Source of the DNA: Spirochaetae bacterium HGW-Spirochaetae-2
GTDB lineage: Bacteria > Spirochaetota > Spirochaetia > Sphaerochaetales > Sphaerochaetaceae
DNA length: 64,000 nt
NCBI GenBank assembly: GCA_002839355.1
Contig: PGXW01000011.1
Location: 1-64,000 of the forward strand
Direction: 5' to 3'
How positions within the stretch are numbered: position 1 is the first letter of the stretch; every line of letters begins with the position of its first letter. The notes beneath the pieces are model-generated. The model saw nothing but the letters and a program-made list of their open reading frames with translations, was not told where the DNA came from and made no database searches. Below are positions 1 through 8,347 of the stretch, piece by piece. A program made the position numbers and the translations under genes.

Positions 1-849
1 GACCTCTATGAATTTTCCCGCACCTTCTCCATCCAATACGATCAACTTTGCCAATTCGGTGTGGACGAACTTGAAGGCTTCGATGAATTGCTCTTCCGAA
101 ACCGACCCGGGGGCCACTGCGGGAGCCGCGGAAGTCCCATTCGCAAGGACCAATACGGTGTCGTTCGTGCTGGTATCGCCGTCGACACTGATCATGTTGT
201 AGGAATCGATCACTGTCGAACCCAAAAGGTTCTGCAAATAGGAAGCCTCGACCTGCGCGTCCGTGGTTATGAACGAAAGCATGGTAGCCATGTTCGGATG
301 GATCATCCCCGATCCCTTGGCCATACCCCCTATCCGGATAGCTTTGCCGTCGACTTCGAACTCAACCGCGATTTCTTTGCTGAAGGTGTCGGTTGTGCAT
401 ATGGCGGCGGCAGAATCCTTCGCCGCACCGATCGAATCGTCCAGCGCCGCAACGCATTCGGCAATGCCGGAGGCGACCTTCTCCATGGGAAGCGGTACTC
501 CGATGACACCCGTTGAACAGACAAGCACCTCGCGAGCTTCGACGGCAAGACCTTCGGCGACCAGTTGGGCCATCTTTTGCACGTCCCTGTCCCCTTGGGC
601 TCCCGTACAAGCATTCGCGTTCCCACTATTCACCACTACGGCGCGCACGGCATGGTTGCCGGCGACAATGTGCTGGTCCCAGACGACTGGAGCGGCTTTC
701 ACGACATTCGTGGTAAAAGCACCCGCGACAACAGCCGGCACATCGGAGGTCATTACCGTCATATCCAATTTCTTCTTCTTGATTCCAGCGGCGACAGATC
801 CGGCCCGGAACCCGTTCGGGGCAAGTACCCCACCATCGATCCTATTCAT
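1..849 (-). CDS. argJ: Bifunctional ornithine acetyltransferase / N-acetylglutamate synthase (ArgJ), 3' end outside window
   Basis: ArgJ moves the acetyl group from N-acetylornithine to glutamate and can also acetylate glutamate with acetyl-CoA, closing the cyclic arginine pathway in the cytoplasm. I translated the minus strand by hand from ATG at 849: MNRIDGGVLAPNGFRAG opens it, and 283 codons stay open to the window edge. Family signatures are NSGNANACTGAQG (about residues 77-89) and KGSGMIHPNMATML, where the Thr of the ATML motif is the known autocleavage site and nucleophile. The start follows GGAGCTGGAAC, 15 bp after the argC stop, so the two genes form one operon. About 120 C-terminal residues lie left of the window. 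Confidence 0.95.
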   Translation of the reverse strand, partial: MNRIDGGVLAPNGFRAGSVAAGIKKKKLDMTVMTSDVPAVVAGAFTTNVVKAAPVVWDQHIVAGNHAVRAVVVNSGNANACTGAQGDRDVQKMAQLVAEGLAVEAREVLVCSTGVIGVPLPMEKVASGIAECVAALDDSIGAAKDSAAAICTTDTFSKEIAVEFEVDGKAIRIGGMAKGSGMIHPNMATMLSFITTDAQVEASYLQNLLGSTVIDSYNMISVDGDTSTNDTVLVLANGTSAAPAVAPGSVSEEQFIEAFKFVHTELAKLIVLDGEGAGKFIEV

Positions 850-864
850 GTTCCAGCTCCTTCA

Positions 865-1923
865 TCACAGGGGAAATGCGGGCAATGCGTCTATTCCAGC
901 CTGTTCATCAAGCCCGAATACGATGTTCATATTCTGCACCGCCTGACCAGCGGCACCCTTCACGAGGTTGTCCAGTGCACCACAGGCCACGATCCGTCCG
1001 GTGCGTTGGTCTATGGTGAATCCGATATCGCAATAGTTCGATCCCTTGACCCATCGGGTTTCCGGGAAGATACCGTAGGGGAGGACGCGAACGAATTGTT
1101 CCTGTGCATATTTGTTCGCATAGGCTTCCTCGATCTCGCCTTTGGTTACCCCCGGTTTCAGCTTGGCATACACTGTCGAGAGTATGCCGCGGTTCATGGG
1201 TATCAAGTGTGGTGTGAATGAAAGGACCACACCCGAAGTCGACGTACCATGGGAGAGTGCCAATGACAGTTGTTCCTCGATTTCAGGTGTATGCCGGTGA
1301 CTGGCGACCCCATAGGGCTTCACCGATTCATCGCATTCGCAGAACAGCGAACCGAGCTTCTCTCCACGGCCGGCTCCGGAAACACCGGACTTGGCATCGA
1401 TCACCAAGGTATCGGGATCGATCAGGCCTTCCGCAAGCAATGGATATATGGTGAGGATCGAACACGTCGTGTAACATCCCGGATTGGCGATCAACCGCGC
1501 GGCACGTATCTGTTGCCTATGCAATTCGCACAAACCGTAGACTGCCTTTCCCAACAGTTGGGGGTTTCCATGCTTGGTCTTATACCAGGTCTCGTACACG
1601 CTGCAATCGCTCAACCTGAAGTCGGCGCCTAAATCGATCACCACACACTCCGAGAGCAGGGCTTCGGTAACATGCTCCGAAGCGATACCGTGCGGGAGGG
1701 AGACGAACACCACATCGCATTTCTTCGCAAACGCTGCGATATCGGCATCATGGCAAGGAAACTCGAAGACCTTCTTGAAATTGGGGTAGATGTCGGCATA
1801 CGACTCGCCGACGTGGCTATGCGATCCGGCCAATATCTTCTCGACGTTCGGATGACGACAGAGCAGTCGCATGAGTTCCGCTCCGGCATATCCTGTTGCT
1901 CCGATGACACCAACTGTAACCAT
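865..1923 (-). CDS. argC: N-acetyl-gamma-glutamyl-phosphate reductase (ArgC)
   Basis: ArgC reduces N-acetylglutamyl-5-phosphate to the semialdehyde with NADPH in arginine synthesis. The protein begins MVTVGVIGATGYAGAEL (Rossmann GxTGxxG motif) and carries IANPGCYTT, which holds the catalytic cysteine. The open frame runs 11 codons further upstream, but ATG at 1923 is preceded by AAGGAG at 7-8 nt spacing, giving 352 residues, the usual length. It is the first gene of the operon with argJ; ArgR-like boxes lie 40-100 bp upstream. Confidence 0.95.
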   Translation of the reverse strand: MVTVGVIGATGYAGAELMRLLCRHPNVEKILAGSHSHVGESYADIYPNFKKVFEFPCHDADIAAFAKKCDVVFVSLPHGIASEHVTEALLSECVVIDLGADFRLSDCSVYETWYKTKHGNPQLLGKAVYGLCELHRQQIRAARLIANPGCYTTCSILTIYPLLAEGLIDPDTLVIDAKSGVSGAGRGEKLGSLFCECDESVKPYGVASHRHTPEIEEQLSLALSHGTSTSGVVLSFTPHLIPMNRGILSTVYAKLKPGVTKGEIEEAYANKYAQEQFVRVLPYGIFPETRWVKGSNYCDIGFTIDQRTGRIVACGALDNLVKGAAGQAVQNMNIVFGLDEQAGIDALPAFPL

Positions 1924-1965
1924 TCGTCCACTCCTTTTCACTTGGTAGGTATACACACCCAGTTC

Positions 1966-2024
1966 TTTGTATATATATTCTTTTTGTCCGTTTGTATAGG
2001 GGTAGTTTTGTATATTTATACATT
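1966..2024 (-). promoter_or_regulatory. Putative ArgR (ARG box) operator cluster upstream of argC
   Basis: The consensus ARG box is TNTGNATWWWWATNCANA. Bases 2007-2024 match 11 of its 12 fixed positions and contain TGTATA-TT-TATACA. Bases 1966-1983 match 10 of 12. A third TTTGTAT half-site starts at 1991. The two best boxes start 41 bp apart. Position just upstream of argC fits repression by arginine-bound ArgR. No argR gene is in the window, so the regulator is inferred. Confidence 0.5.
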
Positions 2025-2099
2025 ATTTCTTGAATATACTCCCATGCGCACAGATTAGTCGAACATTCCGAACCTGTATGCAATTGTGAACCATTACAA

Positions 2100-2113
2100 G
2101 TTGCATTTGCAAC
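2100..2113. promoter_or_regulatory. Perfect palindrome GTTGCA-TT-TGCAAC, possible operator
   Basis: A 6-bp perfect inverted repeat with a 2-bp centre ends 11 bp before the -35 box of the promoter for the gene at 2159. That is a typical activator or repressor position. The binding protein is unknown; it does not match the FNR or CRP consensus. Confidence 0.35.
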
Positions 2114-2124
2114 AACAACTTTCA

Positions 2125-2152
2125 TTGAATTATGGTACCGTTGGTGTATCAT
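2125..2152 (+). promoter_or_regulatory. Sigma-70 type promoter, predicts a leaderless mRNA
   Basis: TTGAAT (2125-2130), 16-bp spacer, TATCAT (2147-2152). The expected transcription start near 2159 coincides with an ATG, and no Shine-Dalgarno sequence precedes the gene. Confidence 0.5.
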
Positions 2153-2158
2153 ATGGAC

Positions 2159-2638
2159 ATGATGAGAAGAAAAGACCGACAACAGGATACAGAATTCGCC
2201 CGATCAGTTATCAGGACCGCCGAATATGGGGTGCTTTCCATGGTGGATAAGGACAACACACCCTATGCTATCCCTGTGTCTCCAGCACTGGTTGGGGATA
2301 CCATCTATATCCATGGAGCGACAGAGGGAAAGAAACTGACTGTTATCGAGAACAACAGCAAGGTGTGCCTGGTGTGTGTCGGCAAGACCCGACTCCTACC
2401 CGGTGAGTTCTCCACGGAGTACGAGTCGACGATAGCATATGGTACTGCGGCGATTGTAGAAGATGATGGGGAGAAGACCGAAGCCCTGTTGGCGATCGCC
2501 AGGAAGTATTCGCCGCAATTCACCGACGAAGCGGTTGCCTATATCGGAAGGGCGTTGCGCCAGACAGTAGTGGTGCGCATCACCGTAGAGCAAATGACGG
2601 CAAAGGCAAAACTGCCCAAGAACATGCCACAACCATGA
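2159..2638 (+). CDS. Pyridoxamine 5'-phosphate oxidase-like (NimA-type) flavin-binding split-barrel protein
   Basis: The sequence starts MMRRKDRQQ, continues with a GVLSMVDKDNTPYAIPVSPAL strand region, and resembles the split-barrel flavoproteins related to NimA nitroimidazole reductases, whose members usually open with MRRKDRE. About 159 residues fit that family. The frame is open from 2132, but there is no ribosome site before any of the candidate ATGs (2153, 2159, 2162); the predicted transcript starts at about 2159. It lies 16 bp before a cupin gene and upstream of hcp, which suggests a shared role in redox or nitrosative stress. The true substrate is unknown. Confidence 0.8.
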   Translation: MMRRKDRQQDTEFARSVIRTAEYGVLSMVDKDNTPYAIPVSPALVGDTIYIHGATEGKKLTVIENNSKVCLVCVGKTRLLPGEFSTEYESTIAYGTAAIVEDDGEKTEALLAIARKYSPQFTDEAVAYIGRALRQTVVVRITVEQMTAKAKLPKNMPQP

Positions 2639-2654
2639 CACAAGGAGTCGATAG

Positions 2655-2957
2655 ATGATAGAGAAAGTGTATTCGTACAGTGTAGCGGATGCTACGGCTG
2701 TGGAACGGATTGTCGGAGGACCCGATGTCCGGATCAACCATTTGAGTCTGGCCGCAGGGGAATCGCTGGATCCGCACCCTACCCCGGAAGCCGCCCATAT
2801 GATCGTCACCCGCGGCGTGTTGGGTATTACGCTGAATGACCAGAAGCAACATAGCTATGGCGAGGGTTCGATCGTCGCGATCCCGGCGAACACCATGCTT
2901 GGAATAGCCAATAGTGGAGATGTCACCATGCATCTCTTCGTAATCAAGACACTATGA
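2655..2957 (+). CDS. Small cupin-domain protein
   Basis: This 100-residue protein has a single cupin barrel: HPTPEAAHMIVTRG resembles cupin motif 1 and GSIVAIPANTMLGIANSG motif 2. It retains a histidine pair that could bind a metal, but the second motif lacks the usual histidine. AAGGAG stands 7 nt before the ATG. The gene is sandwiched between the NimA-like gene and hcp with short gaps, so all three are probably cotranscribed. The function is unknown; a sensor or chaperone role in redox stress is only a guess. Confidence 0.75.
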   Translation: MIEKVYSYSVADATAVERIVGGPDVRINHLSLAAGESLDPHPTPEAAHMIVTRGVLGITLNDQKQHSYGEGSIVAIPANTMLGIANSGDVTMHLFVIKTL

Positions 2958-2974
2958 TTTTCTAGGAGAAGACA

Positions 2975-4534
2975 ATGTCAGACATGTTCTGTTTTCAATG
3001 CGAACAAACGGTGGGCGGCAAGGCTTGTACCGGCAAGAAAGGTACGTGCGGCAAGATGGCCGACACATCCAACCTGCAAGATGAAATGACCGGTGCGCTG
3101 GTCGCCCTGGCCAGGGCTGCGGAAGGAAAGACCCTTTCCAAGGAAGTCGTCCATATCATGATGGAAGGGATGTTCACCGCTATCACGAACGTCAACTTCA
3201 ACGATCCGGTACTGCAGGAACTGATCAAACGGATCGATACGCTCACCGCATCGCTCGGTGGCGATACCGCCGCGTATCCCATGGGAGACATTTGGGGAGG
3301 GGACGAGGATATCCGTTCGCTCAAATCCCTGATCCTGCTCGGATTGCGCGGCATGGGCGCGTATGCCTACCATGCATGGGTGCTCGGATACTCCGATGCT
3401 GTGGTGAATGAATTCTTTTTCACAGGCATGCGTGCCATCGGCAGCAGTATGGATGCCTCGGAGTTGCTACCCTTGGTCCTGAAAACCGGTGAAGTGAACC
3501 TGAAGTGCATGGAACTTCTGGATACCGCCAATACCTCATCGTATGGGGATCCGGTCCCCGTGGAAGTCCCCCTCGCCATCGAAAAGGGTCCGTTCATTGT
3601 GGTCAGCGGACACGATCTGTTCGACCTGCATGCATTGCTCAAGCAGACCGAAGGCAAGGGCATCAACATCTATACACACGGCGAGATGCTCCCCGCCCAC
3701 GGATATCCGAAGCTCAAGGCTTTCAAACAATTGAAGGGAAACTTCGGGACCGCTTGGCAAAACCAGCAGAAGGAATTCCTGGATATGCCGGGAGCCGTTC
3801 TGTTCACCACCAACTGCCTCATGCCCCCTAAGGACAACTACAAGGACAGGATTTTCACCACCGAGGTAGTCTCGTTTCCCGGTCTCGTACATATCGGGGA
3901 GGACAAGGATTTCACTCCTGTCATTGAAAAGGCACTCGAGTTGGGCGGGTACACCGAAGAGAAGAAGATGGTCGGTATCAATGGCGGTACCAGCATGACC
4001 ACCGGTTATGGCCGTGCTACAGTCCTTTCCGTCGCTGGAAAAGTAATCGATGCCGTGAAATCGGGCGATATAAAGCACTTCTTCCTCGTCGGTGGGTGCG
4101 ATGGCGCTAGGGTCGGGAGGAACTATTACACCGAGTTCGTGGAGAAATCTCCCGACGACACGGTGATACTCACCCTCGCCTGCGGAAAGTTCCGGTTCAA
4201 CGACATGAAGATCGGCGAGATCGGCGGAATTCCGAGAATGCTCGATATGGGACAGTGCAACGACTCGTACGGTGCGATCCAAGTCGCACTGGCGTTGGCG
4301 AATGCATTCGAGTGTTCGGTGAACGAACTTCCTTTGAGCTTCGTGCTTTCATGGTATGAACAGAAGGCGGTATGCGTATTGCTGACCCTCCTCCACCTCG
4401 GGGTGAAGAACATCCATCTTGGACCTACACTTCCTGCGTTCGTTTCTCCCAATGTCTTGAAGATTCTGGTGGACAACTTTGGGATTACCCCGATTTCGAC
4501 TGCACAAGAGGATCTGGACAAGCTTCTTGCCTAA
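2975..4534 (+). CDS. hcp: Hybrid cluster protein / hydroxylamine reductase (Hcp)
   Basis: Hcp contains a conventional FeS cluster and a hybrid Fe-S-O cluster and reduces hydroxylamine or NO in anaerobes. The N-terminus MFCFQCEQTVGGKACTGKK, followed by GTCGK, supplies the four-cysteine cluster motif; later cysteines and His/Glu ligands occur in GHDLFDLHALLKQTEG, LFTTNCLMPP, ACGKFRF and DMGQCNDSYGA. At 519 residues it is a little shorter than the 550-residue E. coli or Desulfovibrio type. AGGAG precedes the ATG. It closes the three-gene operon and is followed by a strong terminator. Confidence 0.95.
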   Translation: MSDMFCFQCEQTVGGKACTGKKGTCGKMADTSNLQDEMTGALVALARAAEGKTLSKEVVHIMMEGMFTAITNVNFNDPVLQELIKRIDTLTASLGGDTAAYPMGDIWGGDEDIRSLKSLILLGLRGMGAYAYHAWVLGYSDAVVNEFFFTGMRAIGSSMDASELLPLVLKTGEVNLKCMELLDTANTSSYGDPVPVEVPLAIEKGPFIVVSGHDLFDLHALLKQTEGKGINIYTHGEMLPAHGYPKLKAFKQLKGNFGTAWQNQQKEFLDMPGAVLFTTNCLMPPKDNYKDRIFTTEVVSFPGLVHIGEDKDFTPVIEKALELGGYTEEKKMVGINGGTSMTTGYGRATVLSVAGKVIDAVKSGDIKHFFLVGGCDGARVGRNYYTEFVEKSPDDTVILTLACGKFRFNDMKIGEIGGIPRMLDMGQCNDSYGAIQVALALANAFECSVNELPLSFVLSWYEQKAVCVLLTLLHLGVKNIHLGPTLPAFVSPNVLKILVDNFGITPISTAQEDLDKLLA

Positions 4535-4562
4535 ACCAAGAAATAGGTAAAATTTTCCATGG

Positions 4563-4598
4563 CAGCTGGTTTCCTTGTGGGAACCAGCTGTTTTTTTT
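4563..4598 (+). terminator. Intrinsic terminator after hcp
   Basis: CAGCTGGTTTCC, loop TTGT, GGGAACCAGCTG, then eight Ts. The stem is 9 bp perfect plus a near-perfect top. Confidence 0.95.
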
Positions 4599-4630
4599 AA
4601 CTGGAGGCGGTACAACCGGATTGTGCCGCC

Positions 4631-4683
4631 TTGTTGCATTTTACGAATTTTCACTGTATTGCGCTCCTGCTTTGTTGCATTTT
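4631..4683 (+). promoter_or_regulatory. Direct repeats TTGTTGCATTTT, 41 bp apart, upstream of the pur promoter
   Basis: TTGTTGCATTTT occurs at 4631-4642 and again at 4672-4683, directly before the -35 box. A related ATGTTGCAT lies at 4733-4741 and the inverse CGCAACAAA at 4715-4723. Spacing of about four helical turns suggests a bound regulator, which is not identified. Confidence 0.35.
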
Positions 4684-4712
4684 TTGACAAAAAATGTATA
4701 TATGTCTGGTAT
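4684..4712 (+). promoter_or_regulatory. Probable promoter of the purine operon
   Basis: TTGACA (4684-4689), 17-bp spacer, TGGTAT (4707-4712). The -35 is perfect and the -10 is weak. This would give a leader of about 220 nt before purL. Confidence 0.45.
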
Positions 4713-4753
4713 GTCGCAACAAAGGGGATTTCATGTTGCATAACAGCTATCGG

Positions 4754-4808
4754 GGCCATTGTGTACAAATTTCCATGGGGGAATCTTGTATGGCCGCGAT
4801 GTATCGCG
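4754..4808 (+). promoter_or_regulatory. Structured purL leader RNA, possible riboswitch or attenuator
   Basis: GGCCAT (4754-4759) pairs with ATGGCC (4790-4795). Inside this are ACAA/TTGT and ATTTCC/GGGAAT around an ATGG loop, with bulges. The last base of that stem begins a second hairpin, CGCGA-TGTA-TCGCG (4795-4808). A terminator follows at 4827. The arrangement between promoter and terminator is typical of a ligand- or protein-controlled leader, but I recognise no purine, PRPP, ZTP or glycine aptamer consensus. Confidence 0.5.
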
Positions 4809-4826
4809 TCGTCTGCGTGTACTTGC

Positions 4827-4865
4827 CGAGCATTCCGGTGTCTTCCGGAGTGCTCGTTTTTTTTT
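4827..4865 (+). terminator. Intrinsic terminator inside the pur leader (attenuator)
   Basis: CGAGCATTCCGG, loop TGTCTT, CCGGAGTGCTCG and nine Ts; one G-U pair in a 12-bp stem. It lies 76 bp upstream of the purL start on the same strand, so it must be bypassed for the operon to be expressed. Confidence 0.85.
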
Positions 4866-4941
4866 CCTGGTAAACAGCCCGATCGGCACGGGGAAAGCAA
4901 AGATTGGAATAGTATAGACCACCATAAAAAGGAACCGATAC

Positions 4942-7254
4942 ATGGAAGGAACCGAGCAATTCGATATCAATGGAATGGACAATGCGGAAGTTGAACGGCT
5001 GATGCACCAGCTGCGTACGGGACTGACCGTCTCGGAAGCCAGGGACTTGCAGGAGCGCATCCTTGGCAGGCAACCGACACTCGCCGAGTTGATCCTCTTC
5101 GGTATAGAGGGTTCCGAACACTGCTCCTACAAAAGTAGTCGTCCGTATCTCAAACTCTTTCCCACCGATGGACCGGAGGTCATCATAGGTGCGAAGGAAG
5201 ATGCCGGAATCATACGGGTGGCACGGGACAACGAGGGAAACGGCTATGCCATAGTACTCAGCCACGAATCACACAACCACCCTTCCCAGATTGTACCGTA
5301 TGAAGGGGCCGCAACCGGAATCGGGGGCAATATCCGCGATGTCTGCTGCATGGGAGCACGGGTTGTCGCACTTGCGGACGACCTTCGGTTCGGCGACATC
5401 CGCGATACCCGCAACAAGTGGTTGCTGGAACAGGTGGTGGCGGGAATAGCCGGATACGGAAACCCGGTGGGGGTTCCGAATATCGGAGGAGGACTCCAGT
5501 TCGACCCCGGATACAACGGAAACTGCCTGGTTACGGTAGTTACATTGGGAGCCATGCGGGAAGCCGACATACTGCATTCCCATGCACCGCAGGGCGCCGA
5601 TGGCTACGATTTGATCCTCGTGGGAAAACCTACCGACAACAGCGGGTTCGGGGGAGCCAGTTTCGCAAGCTTCAACTTGTCCGAAGGGGAAGTCGAAGCC
5701 AACAAGGGTGCTGTACAGGAACCGAATGCATTCTTGGGCAGACATCTGATCCATGCCACCGACGAACTGGTGGGTATCCTCCGTGAGAAACAGCTGATCG
5801 ACAAGGTCGCGTGCAAAGACTTGGGGGCGGGAGGAATTGCCTGTGCCAGCGTCGAGCTTGCCGATGGCGGCGGATACGGTGCGATCGTCGATATCGATGC
5901 TGTGCATACAGCCGATCCCACCCTTCCCCCCCATGTGATCCTCTGCGCGGAAACGCAGGAACGGTACCTGTGGGTCTCACCACGCGAGATCACACCTTTG
6001 ATCCTCAACCACTTCAACGACACATTCGCACTTCCCGAAGTCTCCCACAATGCCCGGGCGACCGTAATCGGTTCCATCACAGCCCTTCCCGATTTCGTCG
6101 TGACCGCGAAAGGCGAGACGTTGGTGCATGCGAAGGCTTCCGATGTCACCAAGGGGTTTCTGTACCACCGGCCTGTGGGCGAACTCCCTCCCCCGCCTCA
6201 AGAGCCTTCGTTTCCCGGCCCCCTGGACTTGCAGTCGCTTTGGCTGTCGATGTTGGCACATGAGAATATCGCAAGCAGGGCCATGGTATTCAACTCCTAC
6301 GACAAACAGGTGCAGTCCCTCGTCGAGATCGAAGCGGGAGCATCCGATGCGGGAATCATACGGCCGTTCGATGACATCGGCTATCCCGAGGAGCTCAAGG
6401 ACCTGGGAATATCGTTGACCTGCGACCAGAACCCCCGCTTCAATACCATCGACCCCTATCGGGGAGCGGTCCTTGCCGTTCTCGAATCGTATGCCAATAC
6501 GGTTGCCTCGGGAGCACAACCGATCGCAATCTCCGATTGCCTGTGTTACGGCAACCCCGAATATCCCGACAGCATGCGGCAATTCGCAGAGGGCTGCCGG
6601 GGTGTGGCCCACGCGGCGACGGTCCTAGGGCTCCCGGTAATCGCCGGGAATGTCTCGTTGTACAACGAATCGGAGCAAGGCTCGATCCCGCCCAGTCCCA
6701 TGATTTCCATGCTCGGTCGGTTGGAGCATGCCGGTAAAGCCCTTTCCATGCGATTCAAGCAGAAAAACTCCAGCATTCTTCTCGTCGGACAGCGGAAAGC
6801 CGAATGCGGTGGCAGCATCTACTATTCCATGCTCGGCTCACTCGGCAACAGCTTGCCTTCACCCGACCTGGACGAGTTCAAGGCGATTGGAACTCTGATA
6901 CGGGAACTGGCACAAGAAGCATGTATCCTTGCCTGCCACGATATCTCCGAAGGTGGCTTGGCTGTAGCGGTCTCGGAAATGGCCATGTCAGCCCAAATCG
7001 GGTGTCGCCTCACCATCGAATCGGAGCTCAGAAGCGATTTCCTGTTGTTCTCCGAAACTCCCGGTTTCGTGCTGGAGATCCCCGATTCGGAAACCGCACA
7101 GGTACTGGCACGTTTCGAGGCACTTGGGATATGGTGCCGGACAATCGGCGAAACCTGCACACAGCCTGTGATCGCCTTCAACAATATCGTTTCCATCCCC
7201 CTGGAATCGGCTACCCAAGCATGGATGTCGGGACTACGGGAAAAAACAACCTGA
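4942..7254 (+). CDS. purL: Phosphoribosylformylglycinamidine synthase II (PurL, small type)
   Basis: PurL is the ATP-dependent synthetase subunit that converts FGAR to FGAM with ammonia from PurQ, helped by PurS. The 770-residue protein has the two tandem AIRS-like halves: GIEGSEHCSYKSSRP and SHESHNHPSQIVPYEGAATG near the N-terminus, GFGGASFASF, and DQNPRFNTIDPYRGAVLAV with SDCLCYGNPEYPD in the second half. AAGGA lies 8 nt before the ATG. It heads the purine operon behind a structured leader; the next gene begins 1 nt after its stop. Confidence 0.95.
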   Translation: MEGTEQFDINGMDNAEVERLMHQLRTGLTVSEARDLQERILGRQPTLAELILFGIEGSEHCSYKSSRPYLKLFPTDGPEVIIGAKEDAGIIRVARDNEGNGYAIVLSHESHNHPSQIVPYEGAATGIGGNIRDVCCMGARVVALADDLRFGDIRDTRNKWLLEQVVAGIAGYGNPVGVPNIGGGLQFDPGYNGNCLVTVVTLGAMREADILHSHAPQGADGYDLILVGKPTDNSGFGGASFASFNLSEGEVEANKGAVQEPNAFLGRHLIHATDELVGILREKQLIDKVACKDLGAGGIACASVELADGGGYGAIVDIDAVHTADPTLPPHVILCAETQERYLWVSPREITPLILNHFNDTFALPEVSHNARATVIGSITALPDFVVTAKGETLVHAKASDVTKGFLYHRPVGELPPPPQEPSFPGPLDLQSLWLSMLAHENIASRAMVFNSYDKQVQSLVEIEAGASDAGIIRPFDDIGYPEELKDLGISLTCDQNPRFNTIDPYRGAVLAVLESYANTVASGAQPIAISDCLCYGNPEYPDSMRQFAEGCRGVAHAATVLGLPVIAGNVSLYNESEQGSIPPSPMISMLGRLEHAGKALSMRFKQKNSSILLVGQRKAECGGSIYYSMLGSLGNSLPSPDLDEFKAIGTLIRELAQEACILACHDISEGGLAVAVSEMAMSAQIGCRLTIESELRSDFLLFSETPGFVLEIPDSETAQVLARFEALGIWCRTIGETCTQPVIAFNNIVSIPLESATQAWMSGLREKTT

Positions 7255-7255
7255 A

Positions 7256-8347
7256 ATGGAGAAAAGACCACCTATGAAACAAACGGGAAGCACCAATCTC
7301 GACTACCAGTCGGCCGGAGTGGATATCACTGCCGGGAATCGCGCGGTGGAGCTGATCAAGGATGAAGCGGCCAGCACCTTCGACAAGCATGTGTTGGCGA
7401 AAATCGGTAGTTTTGCCTCCATGTACGACCTCTCATGGATTTCCGGAACATACCGTAACCCTGTCCTCGTCCAAAGTGTCGATGGCGTAGGCACAAAGAT
7501 ATCGATTGCCAGGATGGCGAACGATTACTCGACAATCGGCCAGGACCTGTTCAATGCGTGCACAAACGATATCGCCGTACACGGGGCGAAACCTTTGACC
7601 TTTCTCGATTACATCGCGAACGACGTACTCGAACCCGAGATAGTCGCCGCAATCGTCAAGGGACTGGCCGTTGCTTGCCGGGAATCATCGGTAAGTCTGG
7701 TCGGCGGGGAAACAGCCGAGATGCCGGGCGTGTACCTACCAGGCGAGCATGACCTGGTCGGACTGGTGACGGGGATTGTCGAACGGGATGCGATTGTCAC
7801 CGGCAAGACGGTGCAGGAGGGCGATGTGATCCTCGCGGTCGGGTCCTCGGGATTGCACACCAACGGCTACTCGCTGGCCAGGAAGGTATTGTTCGCCCAT
7901 GCGGGACTGCGGGTGACCGACCCGTTGCCCGGAGCCGAAGGCACAAGTGTCGGCAAGGCATTGCTCGCTCCCCATGTGAATTATTCCAATGGTATCGAAG
8001 CGTTGCTCGCAACCGGAGCACCTGTTCGGAGCATGGCCCATATCACCGGGGGCGGGTTGATCGAGAACGTTCCCCGGGTCATACCGAAGGGATTGCGTCC
8101 CCGGTTCCATCCGCAGGCATGGACCCGAATGCCGATATTCGAAGCGATCCAGCGATTGGGCAACGTCTCGGACCATGAGATGTACAGGACCTTCAATATG
8201 GGAATCGGTTTGACGGTGGTCGTACCGGCAAGCGAAGCCCAAACCGTATTGGCGCATATGCGCGCAATCTTTTCCCAACCGATCTGGGAGGTAGGTTCGA
8301 TCGGAAAAGGACTCGAGGGAACATGGATAGAGGGGGTACGCCCATGA
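7256..8347 (+). CDS. purM: Phosphoribosylaminoimidazole synthetase (AIR synthetase, PurM)
   Basis: PurM closes the imidazole ring of FGAM to AIR using ATP. Signature stretches are LDYQSAGVDITAGNRAVE, SVDGVGTKI, GQDLFNACTNDIAVHGAKP, LVGGETAEMPGVY and HITGGGLIENVPR. The first ATG (7256) almost abuts the purL stop; a second ATG at 7274 has GGAG 12 nt upstream, so the start is uncertain by six residues. The stop overlaps the purQS start by 4 nt (ATGA), which implies translational coupling. Confidence 0.95.
   Translation: MEKRPPMKQTGSTNLDYQSAGVDITAGNRAVELIKDEAASTFDKHVLAKIGSFASMYDLSWISGTYRNPVLVQSVDGVGTKISIARMANDYSTIGQDLFNACTNDIAVHGAKPLTFLDYIANDVLEPEIVAAIVKGLAVACRESSVSLVGGETAEMPGVYLPGEHDLVGLVTGIVERDAIVTGKTVQEGDVILAVGSSGLHTNGYSLARKVLFAHAGLRVTDPLPGAEGTSVGKALLAPHVNYSNGIEALLATGAPVRSMAHITGGGLIENVPRVIPKGLRPRFHPQAWTRMPIFEAIQRLGNVSDHEMYRTFNMGIGLTVVVPASEAQTVLAHMRAIFSQPIWEVGSIGKGLEGTWIEGVRP

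Noticed and set aside
3536-4282. Long antisense frame inside hcp, and similar frames opposite purL, purQS, purF
   Set aside because: They are shadows of GC-rich codon usage on the opposite strand with no family motifs or ribosome sites.
4741-4865. Purine (guanine/adenine) riboswitch in the purL leader
   Set aside because: The three-way-junction consensus (TATA...ATATGG...GTAAACC...TATG) is absent and the loops of the two hairpins do not fit, so it is reported only as an unassigned leader.
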